Source: Alcaligenaceae bacterium (GTDB taxonomy: Bacteria; Pseudomonadota; Gammaproteobacteria; Burkholderiales; Burkholderiaceae_B). Taken from it: a DNA stretch of 64,000 nt. Position numbers and translations under genes: made by a program. Location: contig JACCEP010000012.1 of NCBI GenBank assembly GCA_013416395.1, forward strand, positions 1-64,000. The letters run 5' to 3'. Of the stretch, positions 48,877 through 58,120 are shown piece by piece. The first letter of the stretch is position 1; each line of letters opens with the position of its first letter. The notes below the pieces were generated by a model. That model was not told the origin of the DNA. It saw nothing but the letters and a program-made list of their open reading frames with translations, and ran no database searches.

Positions 48877-49635
48877 TTATTGTCGACGGAAGATAAGATC
48901 CCACACGCCATGGCCCAAACGCAGCCCGCGTGTTTCAAATTTGGTTTGCGGGCGAAACTCTGGCCGCTGCGCGTAGCCGCTGGCCGTGTTGGCCAGCAAG
49001 GGTTCTGCTGATAGTACCTCGAGCATTTGCTCGGCGTAGTTTTCCCAGTCGGTGGCGCAGTGTATATACCCGCCCGGTGCGAGGCGGCTGGCCAGCAGCG
49101 CGATAAAGGGTGGCTGTACCAGGCGGCGCTTGTGATGGCGGTTTTTAGGCCACGGGTCAGGAAAGTAAATGTGTACGCCAGCCAATGAGTCGGGGGCGAT
49201 CATGTCGCGTACTACCTCGACGGCATCGTGCTGGATGATGCGGATATTGGTTGGCCCGCCCTCGTCGATGCGCTTGAGCAGGGCACCCACGCCGGCATTA
49301 AACACCTCTATGCCCAGAAAGTTGTCGTCGGGTCGCGCTTCGGCGATTTTTTGCGTGGTTTCACCCATGCCAAAGCCAATTTCAAGAATGAGTGGCGCAT
49401 TGCGCCCAAAGGCTTTTTCGACGTTAAGCGGTGCTTTGCGGTATGGAAGCGACCACAACGGCATAAGCCGGTCGAGTGCTGCTATTTGGCTAGGCGTGAT
49501 GTGCGCACGGCGGTGCACGAAACTGCGTATATGGCCTACGCCTGATGGCGTGGTAGATGTTGTTACCACGGGCGAGCCGTCTTCTTGAGGCGGCTGTTCT
49601 GTCGCTGGCGCGGTGTGTTGGTCGTTCGAGTTCAT
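48877..49635 (-). CDS. trmB: tRNA (guanine-N7)-methyltransferase TrmB
   Basis: This 252-residue enzyme methylates G46 of tRNA. The ATG opening [16 protein letters not shown] is chosen over a longer frame that reads toward the tRNA-Gly promoter. The SAM motif is [13 protein letters not shown], the signature motif is [20 protein letters not shown], and the end is [19 protein letters not shown]. The N-terminal 40 residues are variable and low-complexity, as in relatives. It is probably cotranscribed with pip. Confidence 0.96.
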   Translation of the reverse strand: MNSNDQHTAPATEQPPQEDGSPVVTTSTTPSGVGHIRSFVHRRAHITPSQIAALDRLMPLWSLPYRKAPLNVEKAFGRNAPLILEIGFGMGETTQKIAEARPDDNFLGIEVFNAGVGALLKRIDEGGPTNIRIIQHDAVEVVRDMIAPDSLAGVHIYFPDPWPKNRHHKRRLVQPPFIALLASRLAPGGYIHCATDWENYAEQMLEVLSAEPLLANTASGYAQRPEFRPQTKFETRGLRLGHGVWDLIFRRQ

Positions 49636-49699
49636 ACCCGCAATTGTAGCTAGCCAGAGACCTGTTTCGGCGTGTTTTGCAAAAAAACTGCCAAGCTTG

Positions 49700-49729
49700 T
49701 TCAAAATGGGGTCGCGCTAGGGCTATAAT
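49700..49729 (+). promoter_or_regulatory. tRNA-Gly promoter
   Basis: TTCAAA and a perfect TATAAT are separated by 18 bases, with the -10 box 15 bases before the tRNA. GC-rich bases after the -10 resemble a stringent discriminator. Confidence 0.65.
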
Positions 49730-49744
49730 GCCAAGCTTCGCAAT

Positions 49745-49818
49745 GCGGGTGTAGTTCAATGGTAGAACGGCAGCTTCCCAAGCTGCATACGAGGGTTCGA
49801 TTCCCTTCACCCGCTCCA
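49745..49818 (+). tRNA. tRNA-Gly(CCC)
   Basis: This is a 74-nt tRNA with acceptor GCGGGTG/CACCCGC, TTCAATGGTAGA D loop, anticodon stem GCAGC/GCTGC around loop TTCCCAA (anticodon CCC), T arm GAGGGTTCGATTCCCTT and encoded CCA. Confidence 0.97.
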
Positions 49819-49924
49819 CTTCGCTATCCGTTCGGCATATCTACTGTTGTCGGCTAAGCAATCAAGTTCGGTTCTTCCCCATTAAGAGGGGATGGGCACT
49901 CATCACACTCATGGCGTAACCCTG

Positions 49925-51220
49925 TTACCGCCCAAGCAACGCAGCAGTCGCATCCATCTGCGCATGTTCGAAAGCTGCCGCAAAATCATCCAGCTCTAAC
50001 GCATTTAGCCCCACCTCTTTGCCAAGAGCCACCTCTCGCCAGTTCACAATAGCGGCATAGACCTCGCTCAAGACGGCCAGAGCTTGCTCCGTATTCAATG
50101 CGAAGTAGGGCGCACGAGTCAGCAACATATGTATATCGGTAATCGGGCCGTCTACTTCGGACAGCCAGGTCTTGGATTCCCGTTCTTTGTCCGGAAATGG
50201 GTTGATGTCGAAGGTTGGCGCCAGGCGCCACAAGCCATGCTCGACGTGCAAGAAGCCGTGATTCTGTAGATGATCGTCTACGTTGGTAATCAACAGATTG
50301 AACACTAAACGCCGCCAGAGTTGGCGTAAATCACGAGTAGGGGTATGGCCGCAGGAGCGGATAGCGTCTGCAATTTCCGTGTAGCTGCGGTCTTCTTCAC
50401 GCGAAGCCTGCAGCAATGATGCGGCCGACTGATACGGAATGCGGCCGTCGTCGCTATCGCGATCGAATCGACGGATAACGGCCACCGGTATCTCGGCCAG
50501 GGTGACGATGCGTGCAGGTGCGGCATCGATGCCGGCCTGTTGCGCCAATGTTAGCGCCAAAACTTCACCGCGCGTGACGCTGCGCGTATCGTTCACGCTT
50601 GGGAATTTGCCGATGGCCAACCGACCGTCTTCGTCCATTATCGTGCATTTTGGCCGCATGCCACCGAGCGACGTGCCCTTGCCCTGCAGGTAGCGCAAGT
50701 CTTCGGCTGTTTCTTCTCCACGCTCGACGGCGCGGCTGGCCCGGTAGATATGTTCGAGCTCAATCAACGGCGGGGTAGTGCGTCGGCCCTCAGGTACCGT
50801 TCTATGCCAGGTTCCGTCCGGATCGCACAGGCGCAGTGCACCAACCCGGCTGAAGTCATCGACCGCCAGCAATTGGTCAAGCTCAGTGAGGGGCGGTAGC
50901 TTTGGGTCGGTGCGGCGGCGTTTGGCATGATCACGTGCGATGACTCGGCGGCCCCAGGCGTCAGGGGCAGTATCGGCGATCGCCCCATGGAATACGGAAT
51001 CATGGGGCGACGCTGCCTTGTGTGGCTGGTGGCCAGGCGTCAGTTGCAGGTCGGCTGACACGTTGAACCGGCCAGAACTGGCTAGCCAGGTATCGTTATA
51101 TGCAAAGGCACAGTGCTCACGCCGGCCATGGCGGACGTACACGAGCGATCCGAGCGGCAAGCCAGCGTTGCCGATACATACTCGAACTTGTTGGCGGGTA
51201 GGTGCGGCGGTTGCCATCAC
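49925..51220 (-). CDS. hipA: HipA-family serine/threonine kinase toxin
   Basis: This is a 431-residue kinase. HipA toxins phosphorylate targets such as GltX and induce dormancy. The Gly-rich loop is GKGTSLGGMRPKCTIMDEDG with the ATP lysine in RLAIGKFPS. The catalytic loop is LLITNVDDHLQNHGFL (Asp and Asn) and the metal-binding loop is APTFDINPFPD. The C-terminus is of the longer HipA type. It overlaps hipB by four bases. It follows tRNA-Gly, a frequent insertion point, but no integrase is near. Confidence 0.92.
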   Translation of the reverse strand: MMATAAPTRQQVRVCIGNAGLPLGSLVYVRHGRREHCAFAYNDTWLASSGRFNVSADLQLTPGHQPHKAASPHDSVFHGAIADTAPDAWGRRVIARDHAKRRRTDPKLPPLTELDQLLAVDDFSRVGALRLCDPDGTWHRTVPEGRRTTPPLIELEHIYRASRAVERGEETAEDLRYLQGKGTSLGGMRPKCTIMDEDGRLAIGKFPSVNDTRSVTRGEVLALTLAQQAGIDAAPARIVTLAEIPVAVIRRFDRDSDDGRIPYQSAASLLQASREEDRSYTEIADAIRSCGHTPTRDLRQLWRRLVFNLLITNVDDHLQNHGFLHVEHGLWRLAPTFDINPFPDKERESKTWLSEVDGPITDIHMLLTRAPYFALNTEQALAVLSEVYAAIVNWREVALGKEVGLNALELDDFAAAFEHAQMDATAALLGR

Positions 51221-51543
51221 ATTGCGCCTGAAGAGCCGCCTGACTTATTGCGCACTCGCTTGGGCAAGTGCTCGTCCATCAGCGTTAGCCCAATCTCGTC
51301 GTTGGGCGTATCTAGCAGATACTCGAGCGCCTGGATTTCGCCAAATACATGTAACGCACGGGCGAAGAAGTGGATGGGTACGCGCATGTCGCCTTTCTCC
51401 ATGCGGCGTATGGTGGACAGGGAAGCTCCCATGCGCTCGGCCAGCGAAGCCTGGGAGATGTGACGTCGTCTACGGGCGAGGGAAATGTCGCTGCCTAGTT
51501 TAGCGATTGCGCGTTCGACAGGTAGTGGCGTGAATGATTTCAT
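51217..51543 (-). CDS. hipB: HipB-like XRE antitoxin
   Basis: This is a 108-residue repressor and antitoxin of HipA. The helix-turn-helix is RRRHISQASLAERMGASLST then IRRMEKGDM. It is encoded first in the operon with a four-base overlap, the standard order. A palindromic operator precedes its start. Confidence 0.9.
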   Translation of the reverse strand: MKSFTPLPVERAIAKLGSDISLARRRRHISQASLAERMGASLSTIRRMEKGDMRVPIHFFARALHVFGEIQALEYLLDTPNDEIGLTLMDEHLPKRVRNKSGGSSGAM

Positions 51544-51550
51544 AATAATA

Positions 51551-51564
51551 ACTCTTGTAAGAGT
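51551..51564. promoter_or_regulatory. hipBA operator candidate
   Basis: ACTCTT-GT-AAGAGT is a perfect palindrome 8 bases upstream of hipB. A further AAGAGTT half site follows at 51579. Spaced copies fit cooperative HipB binding. Confidence 0.65.
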
Positions 51565-51808
51565 CTTATTATAGTTTAAGAGTTCTATTTAGAGTTTTTA
51601 AATACAAATAATGAACCGCCTTGAGACTGTTGCTGTGGCGGCGAGTTTGTCAGATACACTTGACCATGAGCGTGTGCTATATGGCTAAGGTCTTGTTTAA
51701 AGGCTTCTGCGGGCTATCTGCCCGGCCATACCGTTTCGTCAACTGCAGGTTTCTGATCATCACCTACCGCACTGACCCCTAAAGACTAAATTTTACTGAG
51801 GAAACACC

Positions 51809-52591
51809 ATGAAAATGCAAGACAAGGTCGCCATTATTACCGGTTCGGCTGCCGGCATCGGTAAGGAAATCGCCATCACTTACGCGCGTGAAGGTGCCAA
51901 GGTGGTAATCGCCGACATGAACAAGGCGGCAGCCGAAGCCACTGCTCAAGAGTTGCGCGACGGCGGCGGTCAGGCCATGAGCGTAGCCATGGACGTAACA
52001 GACGAGGCGGCCGTCAATGCAGGTGTGGCCGAAGTGGTTAAAGCCTGGGGTGGGATCGATGTGTTGGTGAGCAATGCAGGCATCCAGATCGTGCATCCTC
52101 TGCAAGATTTCACGCTGGCTGAGTGGAAAAAACTGCTGGCTATTCACCTTGATGGTGCCTTTCTTACTTCCAAAGCCTGCCTGCCGCATATGTACAAAAG
52201 CGGCCGCGGTGGCAGCGTGATTTTCATGGGCTCGGTGCACTCCAAAGAAGCGTCCATGCTCAAGGCACCATATGTCACCGCCAAGCACGGGTTGATCGGG
52301 CTATGCAAGGTCATTGCCAAGGAGGGTGCCGAGCATGGTGTGCGTGCCAACGTAATCTGCCCAGGCTTTGTGCGCACCGCGCTGGTGGAAAAGCAGATTC
52401 CCGAGCAGGCCAAAACCCTGGGCATCAGCGAAGCCGAAGTTATTAAAGACGTAATGCTGAAAGAAACCGTCGATGGTGAGTTCACCACAGTGCAGGATGT
52501 GGCTGAGGTGGCGTTGTTGTTTGCATCGTTCCCGAGCAATGCGCTCACCGGCCAGTCGCTGGTGGTGAGCCACGGCTGGTTTATGCAATAA
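51809..52591 (+). CDS. bdhA: 3-hydroxybutyrate dehydrogenase (SDR family)
   Basis: This 260-residue short-chain dehydrogenase oxidises D-3-hydroxybutyrate to acetoacetate, the last step in use of polyhydroxybutyrate. Cofactor motif is [15 protein letters not shown] is in VSNAGIQ, and the catalytic Ser-Tyr-Lys is seen as [20 protein letters not shown] followed by KHG. The C-terminal [11 protein letters not shown] is typical of Bdh. It has TGAGGAAACACC before its ATG. The VOC gene follows 92 bases later, possibly in one unit. Confidence 0.9.
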   Translation: MKMQDKVAIITGSAAGIGKEIAITYAREGAKVVIADMNKAAAEATAQELRDGGGQAMSVAMDVTDEAAVNAGVAEVVKAWGGIDVLVSNAGIQIVHPLQDFTLAEWKKLLAIHLDGAFLTSKACLPHMYKSGRGGSVIFMGSVHSKEASMLKAPYVTAKHGLIGLCKVIAKEGAEHGVRANVICPGFVRTALVEKQIPEQAKTLGISEAEVIKDVMLKETVDGEFTTVQDVAEVALLFASFPSNALTGQSLVVSHGWFMQ

Positions 52592-52683
52592 ACTCCGGCT
52601 GGTTATAAAGCGTGGCCTGGCAGCGATTGCTGCTGGGTGGCGCTCCTTGTTATCGTTATTTTGTTTTTGCAGCGGGCAACCTC

Positions 52684-53064
52684 ATGATCGACCACCTGGA
52701 CCATCTCGTACTGACGACTTGCGATGAGCGGGCCTGTATTCAGTTCTACACCGAGCTGTTGGGTATGCGGCTCGAAGAGTTTGGCAACGGGCGCAAGGCA
52801 CTGTGCTTTGGCAATCAAAAAATCAATATTCATGTCAAAGGCCGGGAGTTCGAGCCCAAAGCGCATACGCCAGTTCCGGGCGCGCTTGACCTGTGTTTTA
52901 TTGCCAGCCAGCCTCTTGATGACGTTATCGCGGCATTGCAGCAGCGCGGGGCCACTATTATCGAGGGGCCTGTGATGCGCACAGGTGCTACCGGCCCCAT
53001 ACGGTCTATTTATTTGCGCGATCCCGATCTGAACCTGATCGAAGTAGCAGAGTTAAGTTTGTAG
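52684..53064 (+). CDS. VOC-family (glyoxalase/bleomycin resistance-like) protein
   Basis: This is a 126-residue product read from MIDHLDHLVLTTCDERACIQ. Two beta-alpha-beta-beta-beta modules are visible, with metal ligands likely His in HLDHLVL, Glu in the YLRDPDLNLIEVAEL end and the intermediate LDLCFIAS strand. It resembles the VOC virulence-protein subgroup. Substrate unknown. Confidence 0.88.
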   Translation: MIDHLDHLVLTTCDERACIQFYTELLGMRLEEFGNGRKALCFGNQKINIHVKGREFEPKAHTPVPGALDLCFIASQPLDDVIAALQQRGATIIEGPVMRTGATGPIRSIYLRDPDLNLIEVAELSL

Positions 53065-53248
53065 CCATGAAGTACGGTTTCCGAAATGCCGCATAGGTCG
53101 GTATCCGTAAATGGCTGGTTTCGGGGTTTTGGAGCTTAACGTGTTGCAGACGGAACTGGCTCGGTATCAACAGATACGGCATGAAGGCATGCCGTATCTT
53201 TTTCGGATACTCAAACCTATACGTCGCCGTCATGCAGTGCGCGCAACG

Positions 53249-54805
53249 TTACCGCGATGAAACCGTCCTGGCTGCCTGTTGCTGCAACTGGCAGTTATGC
53301 GGGTTACCTGCAACCTTGACGAGAACATACCGCTTGTTGGCGTACAGCTGTTCAAGCGGCTTGCCGATGATGCCTGCGGCTTCCATTTGCGCCTTTTTTG
53401 GAATCGCCAGATAAAATGGCGCAGCACACTCAGAGGCTAGCTTCAGTTCGTTTTTCTTTATTTCGTGTGCTTTTCCCGCCGAATAAAATTCGGCAGAAAA
53501 TGGCGGCTTCGACAGGTAAAGCAAAGGTGCTTCAGGCGTGTCGTGTTGCATTACGTAGTGAACCAGGCCGCGCTCAGAGTTGCGCAAATCAGGCTTAACC
53601 CACACGACCACACTAAAAATCAACACCACAGTTGGCACAATCGCTGCAACACTGAAAAAATTTCGCCGGGACACAACACGCTGTTGGCTTAATTGGTCTG
53701 CAAAAATCGCAGCAATTATGCTAAGCCCGGCCAGCGAAGGCAGTAAATATGTCCAGAGAATATTGGCAGAAAACGTAAAGAATAAGGGCGTGAACAGCAC
53801 ACTGGTCAGCCAGTAACAGAAAAGTGGGTCGTTGCCCACAGCCTTGGTGGCCGAACGCAGGCGTGTATTGCGCAGCGCGCCCAGCAACCCTGCCAACAAA
53901 GCAATACCCCACGGAAACGAAGCCTGCAACCAGAACAACCATATCTCGCCGTACGGACGCCTGTGGGCGGTACCATACAGGTCGCCTTTCCAGCCTGCGT
54001 CCAGAAACCGGCGAAAGTGCTCGCCGACAATAAAATAGTCGAGAAAGCCGGGAGTCTTGATTTCGGCCAAAATGTACCAGGGCAGGCTAAGTGCGGCCGT
54101 TAGCGCCAGCCCTTTTACCCAGGGCAGCGCCGCCCATAGTGTGGCGGTTTTGCGGGTGACGGCATACCAGACCACGATGGGCGCAAAGCTCACCACGACG
54201 GCCAGAGGCCCTTTGGATAAAAGGCCGATAACCAGGCCCAAAAAGAAGCCGTATTGCCACCAAAGTGTGCTCCATTTCTTCAAAATACCGCTGACTTGCG
54301 CGGGCTGGCTGCCTGTGCCCGCTGCTACCAGGGTGTGGTTGTGCACCGCCATGGCAAACGAAATCAGTGACAGCGTGGTTCCAAGTGCCAGAAACGGATC
54401 GGTAAGCACGGCGCCCGAGCTTACGTACACAAGTGCGAACGTGCTGTAGATAATGGCGGCCAATAGGGCAACACGCGGTGTTTGCAGTGTGCGCAATCCA
54501 GCAATAATGATGGCGTTGGATAAAAGCAGACATAGCCATGATGGAAAGCGCGCGGCAAACTCGGTGTAGCCGAACGCCTTCATGGACAGGGCCTGTGCCC
54601 AGAATGAAAGCGGTGGCTTGCCCCAGAAGGGCACACCGGGGCTGAACCACGGCGTGATCCAGTCTCCGGTTTGCGCCATGATGCGGGCTATCTCCGCATA
54701 GCGTGGCTCGCTGGTGTCATAAAGCGGCACAATGGTCATGGAAAGCAGTGGCAGCAGCAACACGGCCGTCAGCAAAAGCCATGCTGTTTTATTTGTACGT
54801 GGCAT
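53249..54805 (-). CDS. ArnT-like membrane glycosyltransferase (GT39/GT83)
   Basis: This is a 518-residue polytopic protein with about 12 helices. The first periplasmic loop LYDTSEPRYAEIARIMAQTG then DWITPWFSPGVPFWGKPPLS carries the DTSEPRYAE catalytic motif shared by ArnT and related polyprenyl-phosphate-sugar transferases. ArnT adds aminoarabinose to lipid A; homologues add galactosamine or other sugars. It is the third gene of gtrA-gtrB-arnT-like, with a 17-base overlap with the gene before. Confidence 0.92.
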   Translation of the reverse strand: MPRTNKTAWLLLTAVLLLPLLSMTIVPLYDTSEPRYAEIARIMAQTGDWITPWFSPGVPFWGKPPLSFWAQALSMKAFGYTEFAARFPSWLCLLLSNAIIIAGLRTLQTPRVALLAAIIYSTFALVYVSSGAVLTDPFLALGTTLSLISFAMAVHNHTLVAAGTGSQPAQVSGILKKWSTLWWQYGFFLGLVIGLLSKGPLAVVVSFAPIVVWYAVTRKTATLWAALPWVKGLALTAALSLPWYILAEIKTPGFLDYFIVGEHFRRFLDAGWKGDLYGTAHRRPYGEIWLFWLQASFPWGIALLAGLLGALRNTRLRSATKAVGNDPLFCYWLTSVLFTPLFFTFSANILWTYLLPSLAGLSIIAAIFADQLSQQRVVSRRNFFSVAAIVPTVVLIFSVVVWVKPDLRNSERGLVHYVMQHDTPEAPLLYLSKPPFSAEFYSAGKAHEIKKNELKLASECAAPFYLAIPKKAQMEAAGIIGKPLEQLYANKRYVLVKVAGNPHNCQLQQQAARTVSSR

Positions 54806-55907
54806 ACGACTTTGTTCCTGCGGTGCTTGCTTTTGCTGTTGTGGCTGCTGCTGCGGCGACGGCAGCGGCAGCGGCGGCCGTTGCTGCTGTTTGCGCTTCA
54901 GCGTTTGCCGAGGCTGCCGCGCGTGCTGCCTGGCGTCGGCTCACGACGTCACGCACAAGGTAAACAGGGCGTTGCTTGGCCTCGTAATACGTTTTGCCTA
55001 TGTATTCACCAAGCAGGCCTATGGAGAGCAGCTGGGCGCCGCCAAGTATCGTAATCATGGAAATTAATGATGGGTAGCCCTGCACAGGGTCACCCAGAAC
55101 CAGCGTTTTGATCACTATCCAAAGTGTAAAGAGCACCCCGAAAAGTGCCGTCAGCAGCCCGACCCCCATGGCGATGCGCAGAGGGACAGTGGAAAATGAT
55201 GTAATACCCTGAAAGGCCAGGTTAAACAGGCTGAGGTAATCCCATTTGGTGGTGCCTGCCGCTCGCGGCATGCGGTCATATTCAATAACCGTGGTTGGCA
55301 AACCGATCCAGGCAAACAAACCTTTCATGTAGCGGTTGCGCTCGTTCAACTGCTTAAGCATGTCGACCGCCTTACGGCTGAGCAAGCGAAAGTCTCCGGT
55401 GTCTGCCGGAATGTCCACATCACTGATGGCATTGAGCACCCGATAAAATTGGTGTGCACTGTATCGTTTGAACCAGGTTTCACCTGCTCTTGAGCGGCGT
55501 CGCATGCATACCACGTCTGCGCCATCCTTCCATGCCTTCAGCATTTGCGGAATAAGTTCAGGCGGGTCTTGCAGGTCGGCGTCCATGATAATGACGGCCT
55601 TCCCCGTGGCATGCTCCAGGCCTGCGGTAAGAGCAGCTTCCTTACCAAAGTTTCTGCTCAAAAAAACAGCGGTAACGCACGGGTCTTTTTTGGCCAGACT
55701 GTTCATCATATGGGGTGTGCCGTCACGACTGCCGTCATCCACAAGCACCAATTCATAGCACACGCCAAGGCTGATAAGCACGGCAGTTAGTCGCTCATGC
55801 ATCATCGTGATGACTTCGTGTTCGTTGTAGAGCGGCACCACAATTGAGACTTCTACCTTGCGGTCAATGTGAAACCCGGTGCGCCAGTTCTCAATTAATG
55901 CATTCAT
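54789..55907 (-). CDS. GtrB/ArnC-like polyprenyl-phosphate glycosyltransferase
   Basis: This is a 372-residue GT2 enzyme read from MNALIENWRTGFHID. It links a sugar to undecaprenyl phosphate at the inner membrane. Motifs are VSIVVPLYNEHEVI, LVDDGSRDGT, DADLQDPPELI and two C-terminal membrane helices (VGLLTALFGVLFTLWIVIK, LLSIGLLGEYIGKTYYEAK). An unusual tail of about 40 residues, mostly alanine with Thr and Ser, follows the conserved end RPVYLVRDVVSRR. It overlaps gtrA by 17 bases. Confidence 0.92.
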   Translation of the reverse strand: MNALIENWRTGFHIDRKVEVSIVVPLYNEHEVITMMHERLTAVLISLGVCYELVLVDDGSRDGTPHMMNSLAKKDPCVTAVFLSRNFGKEAALTAGLEHATGKAVIIMDADLQDPPELIPQMLKAWKDGADVVCMRRRSRAGETWFKRYSAHQFYRVLNAISDVDIPADTGDFRLLSRKAVDMLKQLNERNRYMKGLFAWIGLPTTVIEYDRMPRAAGTTKWDYLSLFNLAFQGITSFSTVPLRIAMGVGLLTALFGVLFTLWIVIKTLVLGDPVQGYPSLISMITILGGAQLLSIGLLGEYIGKTYYEAKQRPVYLVRDVVSRRQAARAAASANAEAQTAATAAAAAAVAAAAATTAKASTAGTKSYATYK

Positions 55908-56361
55908 GGAACACCATCCTTTTGTAAACGGTGAAATTGATAATTGCGACGACAGCAGTCGCGCAGATCTGCGCCATATACAGGCCAAAATGAGCAAACG
56001 AAATCAAAAGATAGAAAATGCCTGCATTCACACACCAACCCATGATCACGGCACAGACATACGCGGGGATGGCCTTGCCGTGCATGCCGTTGCCGCGAAA
56101 CGTCCAATAAAACTGAAGCACGTAGTTCAAGGCTGAGCCTGCAACGGCACCCATGGAGGTCGCCCATACGGGCTGCATGCCTGCCTTGGCCAATGCAGCC
56201 ATTACGGCCCAATGCAGCAGCGTCGCGAAACCGCCCGATATCAGGAAGTTAAAAATCTGGGTTGTAAGCGAAGCAGCCTCGGTGGTGACCGATCGCGGCT
56301 GTTTCTTCAGGTCGCTTTGTGTCGAATTCGCCGTAGGCGAAACAGGTTCCAATGCCGACAT
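55891..56361 (-). CDS. gtrA: GtrA-family membrane protein
   Basis: This is a 156-residue protein with four transmembrane helices (for example IFNFLISGGFATLLHWAVMA, YVLQFYWTFRGN, FTVYKRMVF). GtrA proteins are thought to help flip or place undecaprenyl-linked sugars made by GtrB. The conserved N-terminal FLISGG and central LNYVLQFYWTF are present. It is the first gene of the glycosylation operon and lies 57 bases behind a triple direct repeat. Confidence 0.9.
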   Translation of the reverse strand: MSALEPVSPTANSTQSDLKKQPRSVTTEAASLTTQIFNFLISGGFATLLHWAVMAALAKAGMQPVWATSMGAVAGSALNYVLQFYWTFRGNGMHGKAIPAYVCAVIMGWCVNAGIFYLLISFAHFGLYMAQICATAVVAIINFTVYKRMVFHECIN

Positions 56362-56417
56362 TCAATTCTTTTATTAATGTATTGATGCAAGAATACGAAT
56401 ATGGGCAACAAGAATTC

Positions 56418-56445
56418 GTCAATAAATAATCAAGGTTTTATCAAG
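56418..56445 (-). promoter_or_regulatory. Triple response-regulator box upstream of gtrA
   Basis: Read on the minus strand: CTTGAT-5-CTTGAT-5-ATTGAC, three half sites with an 11-bp period. This is the spacing of OmpR/PmrA-type binding sites (PmrA boxes are CTTAAT-N5-CTTAAT). A matching triplet lies before the response regulator gene at 58925-58952. Confidence 0.7.
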
Positions 56446-56836
56446 ATTCGATGACGCAAAATTTTTCTTGCCTCTGGACCTTAGCTGGGCGACTGTTAGA
56501 AGGGCCAAGTAGCCAGATAACATGGATTTGTGCCGCGTTGAGCGTTAAAACTATTGGCGCGCGCCTGGTGGCAGGTCTGGAAGACCCACAAGTGCCTGTG
56601 CGGGCATGCTGGCTGTGCAGCATGCATGCAAGGGGACACATGCGTTACCGTCGTGCCACGTGCTGCATCATCGCTCAGATGGAATACGTATTTGATTCGC
56701 TTGTTTTGGCGTGGTTGGCGAAAAGGTGTGGTCGATGGCCGTGAGCATTCCGGCGTTAAGCGACAACGCATGCCAGACACTGAGTGTGCTGCCGGGCGAC
56801 GGCCCGTTGACCAAGGCAGTTAGCCGCTGAAAACCA
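56446..56836. other. Intergenic, no supported gene
   Basis: About 390 bases lie between the glycosylation operon promoter and the end of the sensor kinase gene. Short frames exist but none has a credible start, binding site or family. Confidence 0.45.
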
Positions 56837-58120
56837 TCATGATTGCCAATTACTGTCTGCACTCTCGGGCGTCAGGCGTATTCGTGTCCCGATACTGTCG
56901 GTCTGTGCGATGTCCAGGCCCCAGCCCAGCCTTTCAGCCATTAAGGTCACAATATAAAGGCCTAGGCCGCTAAGCGTTAAACCATCAGCAGCGAGGTTTT
57001 TTTCGCCGCGCAGTATTGCCTGCTGCGTGGTGGTCAGCCCTGTTCCCTGGTCTTCAATTTCAACAATACCCGCTGATATCGTGACCCGGATATTTCCTTT
57101 CGTGTGCTGGATGGCGTTTTGTATAAGATTGCGCAGCAGCATGCGCACCATGGTTGGGTCACTGTTCACCGTAAGCGCACTCCTGACATCAAGTGTTACA
57201 CGATCTTCCGCATGAAGGCTTACCTTCAGATCGTCAATAACCTGTTGCGCCGTGGAGCCTACGTCAAATATTTCGCGTACCTGGTTGCCCTGTTCACGTC
57301 GAGCCAACTTGAGCAAGATATCGACGTTGTCTCGCATTTCGTCGCACGACCTGCGTACCCTCTTCAGTGTGGCGCGGTCGTTTGGGTTCAACTGATCGCG
57401 TACTTCCAGAATATCCAGTGCGCCTGACATGACGGCAATAGGCGTGCGCAGCTCATGGCTGGCCAGGCTTAGCAGGGACTGTTCGCGGCGTACGTAAGAC
57501 TCCAGTTCATCAAGAAAACGGTTAAACGTCGTGGCGATGGAGTTCAACTCGGCATCAACGTAATCGGTTTCCATCCTGGGCATGTTGGCGCCGACAGGAA
57601 TTCTGCTTATTCTTTCTGAGAGCAGCGTCAGAGGTCTGACAATGCGGCGGCTGCTTAATAAGGCAAGTAAGAAGCTCAGCGCAATAATGATCAGTGCAAT
57701 AAAAACCAGTGCCAGTTGGAATAGCGTCTCGCGCTTTTCAAAGTGGGTAATGTTTTTTGCGACATACAACAGGCCAGTGTCGACCGTGCGTATAGTGATC
57801 AGATAGGTTTCGCCGTCAAGTTCGATCTCTTCTGAATAATTATCTGGAAGACCACGAAATACACGTGGCAACACTGCAGGGCGGGGTTTGCCGGTGGGCA
57901 CAAAAACAACCGCAAGATTGGGCGATTCCCACTGCAGCACGTCCTCGCCTGTGTGGTTCATGAGTATGAAGTCGCGTTCTTGCGCAAACTCTACCTCTAG
58001 CATGGTGCTTTCAAGGTCTTCGTTAACCAGCATCACGGTTACGACCATGGCGATCATGCTGATCACACTCACCGTCAAGATGGCGCGATAAATTCTGAGC
58101 GAAATCGATTTTCGAGTCAT
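56837..58120 (-). CDS. Two-component sensor histidine kinase
   Basis: This is a 427-residue inner-membrane sensor. Two membrane helices (about residues 8-30 and 133-155) flank a periplasmic sensor of about 100 residues. A HAMP linker follows (SSRRIVRPLTLLSERISRIP), then the dimerisation helix with SLASHELRTPIAVM (phospho-His) and the ATPase with NLIQNAIQHT (N box), DQGTGLT and GLGLYIV. Its start overlaps the regulator stop (TGATG). Shared promoter boxes link it to the gtrA operon. Confidence 0.93.
   Translation of the reverse strand: MTRKSISLRIYRAILTVSVISMIAMVVTVMLVNEDLESTMLEVEFAQERDFILMNHTGEDVLQWESPNLAVVFVPTGKPRPAVLPRVFRGLPDNYSEEIELDGETYLITIRTVDTGLLYVAKNITHFEKRETLFQLALVFIALIIIALSFLLALLSSRRIVRPLTLLSERISRIPVGANMPRMETDYVDAELNSIATTFNRFLDELESYVRREQSLLSLASHELRTPIAVMSGALDILEVRDQLNPNDRATLKRVRRSCDEMRDNVDILLKLARREQGNQVREIFDVGSTAQQVIDDLKVSLHAEDRVTLDVRSALTVNSDPTMVRMLLRNLIQNAIQHTKGNIRVTISAGIVEIEDQGTGLTTTQQAILRGEKNLAADGLTLSGLGLYIVTLMAERLGWGLDIAQTDSIGTRIRLTPESADSNWQS

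Noticed and set aside
49819-51600. Separate integrated island at tRNA-Gly carrying hipBA
   Set aside because: No integrase and no repeat of the tRNA 3' end was found on the right, so integration cannot be claimed.
54703-54963. Alanine-rich plus-strand frames near 54.8 kb
   Set aside because: They are complements of the alanine-rich tail of the GtrB-like gene and have no independent support.
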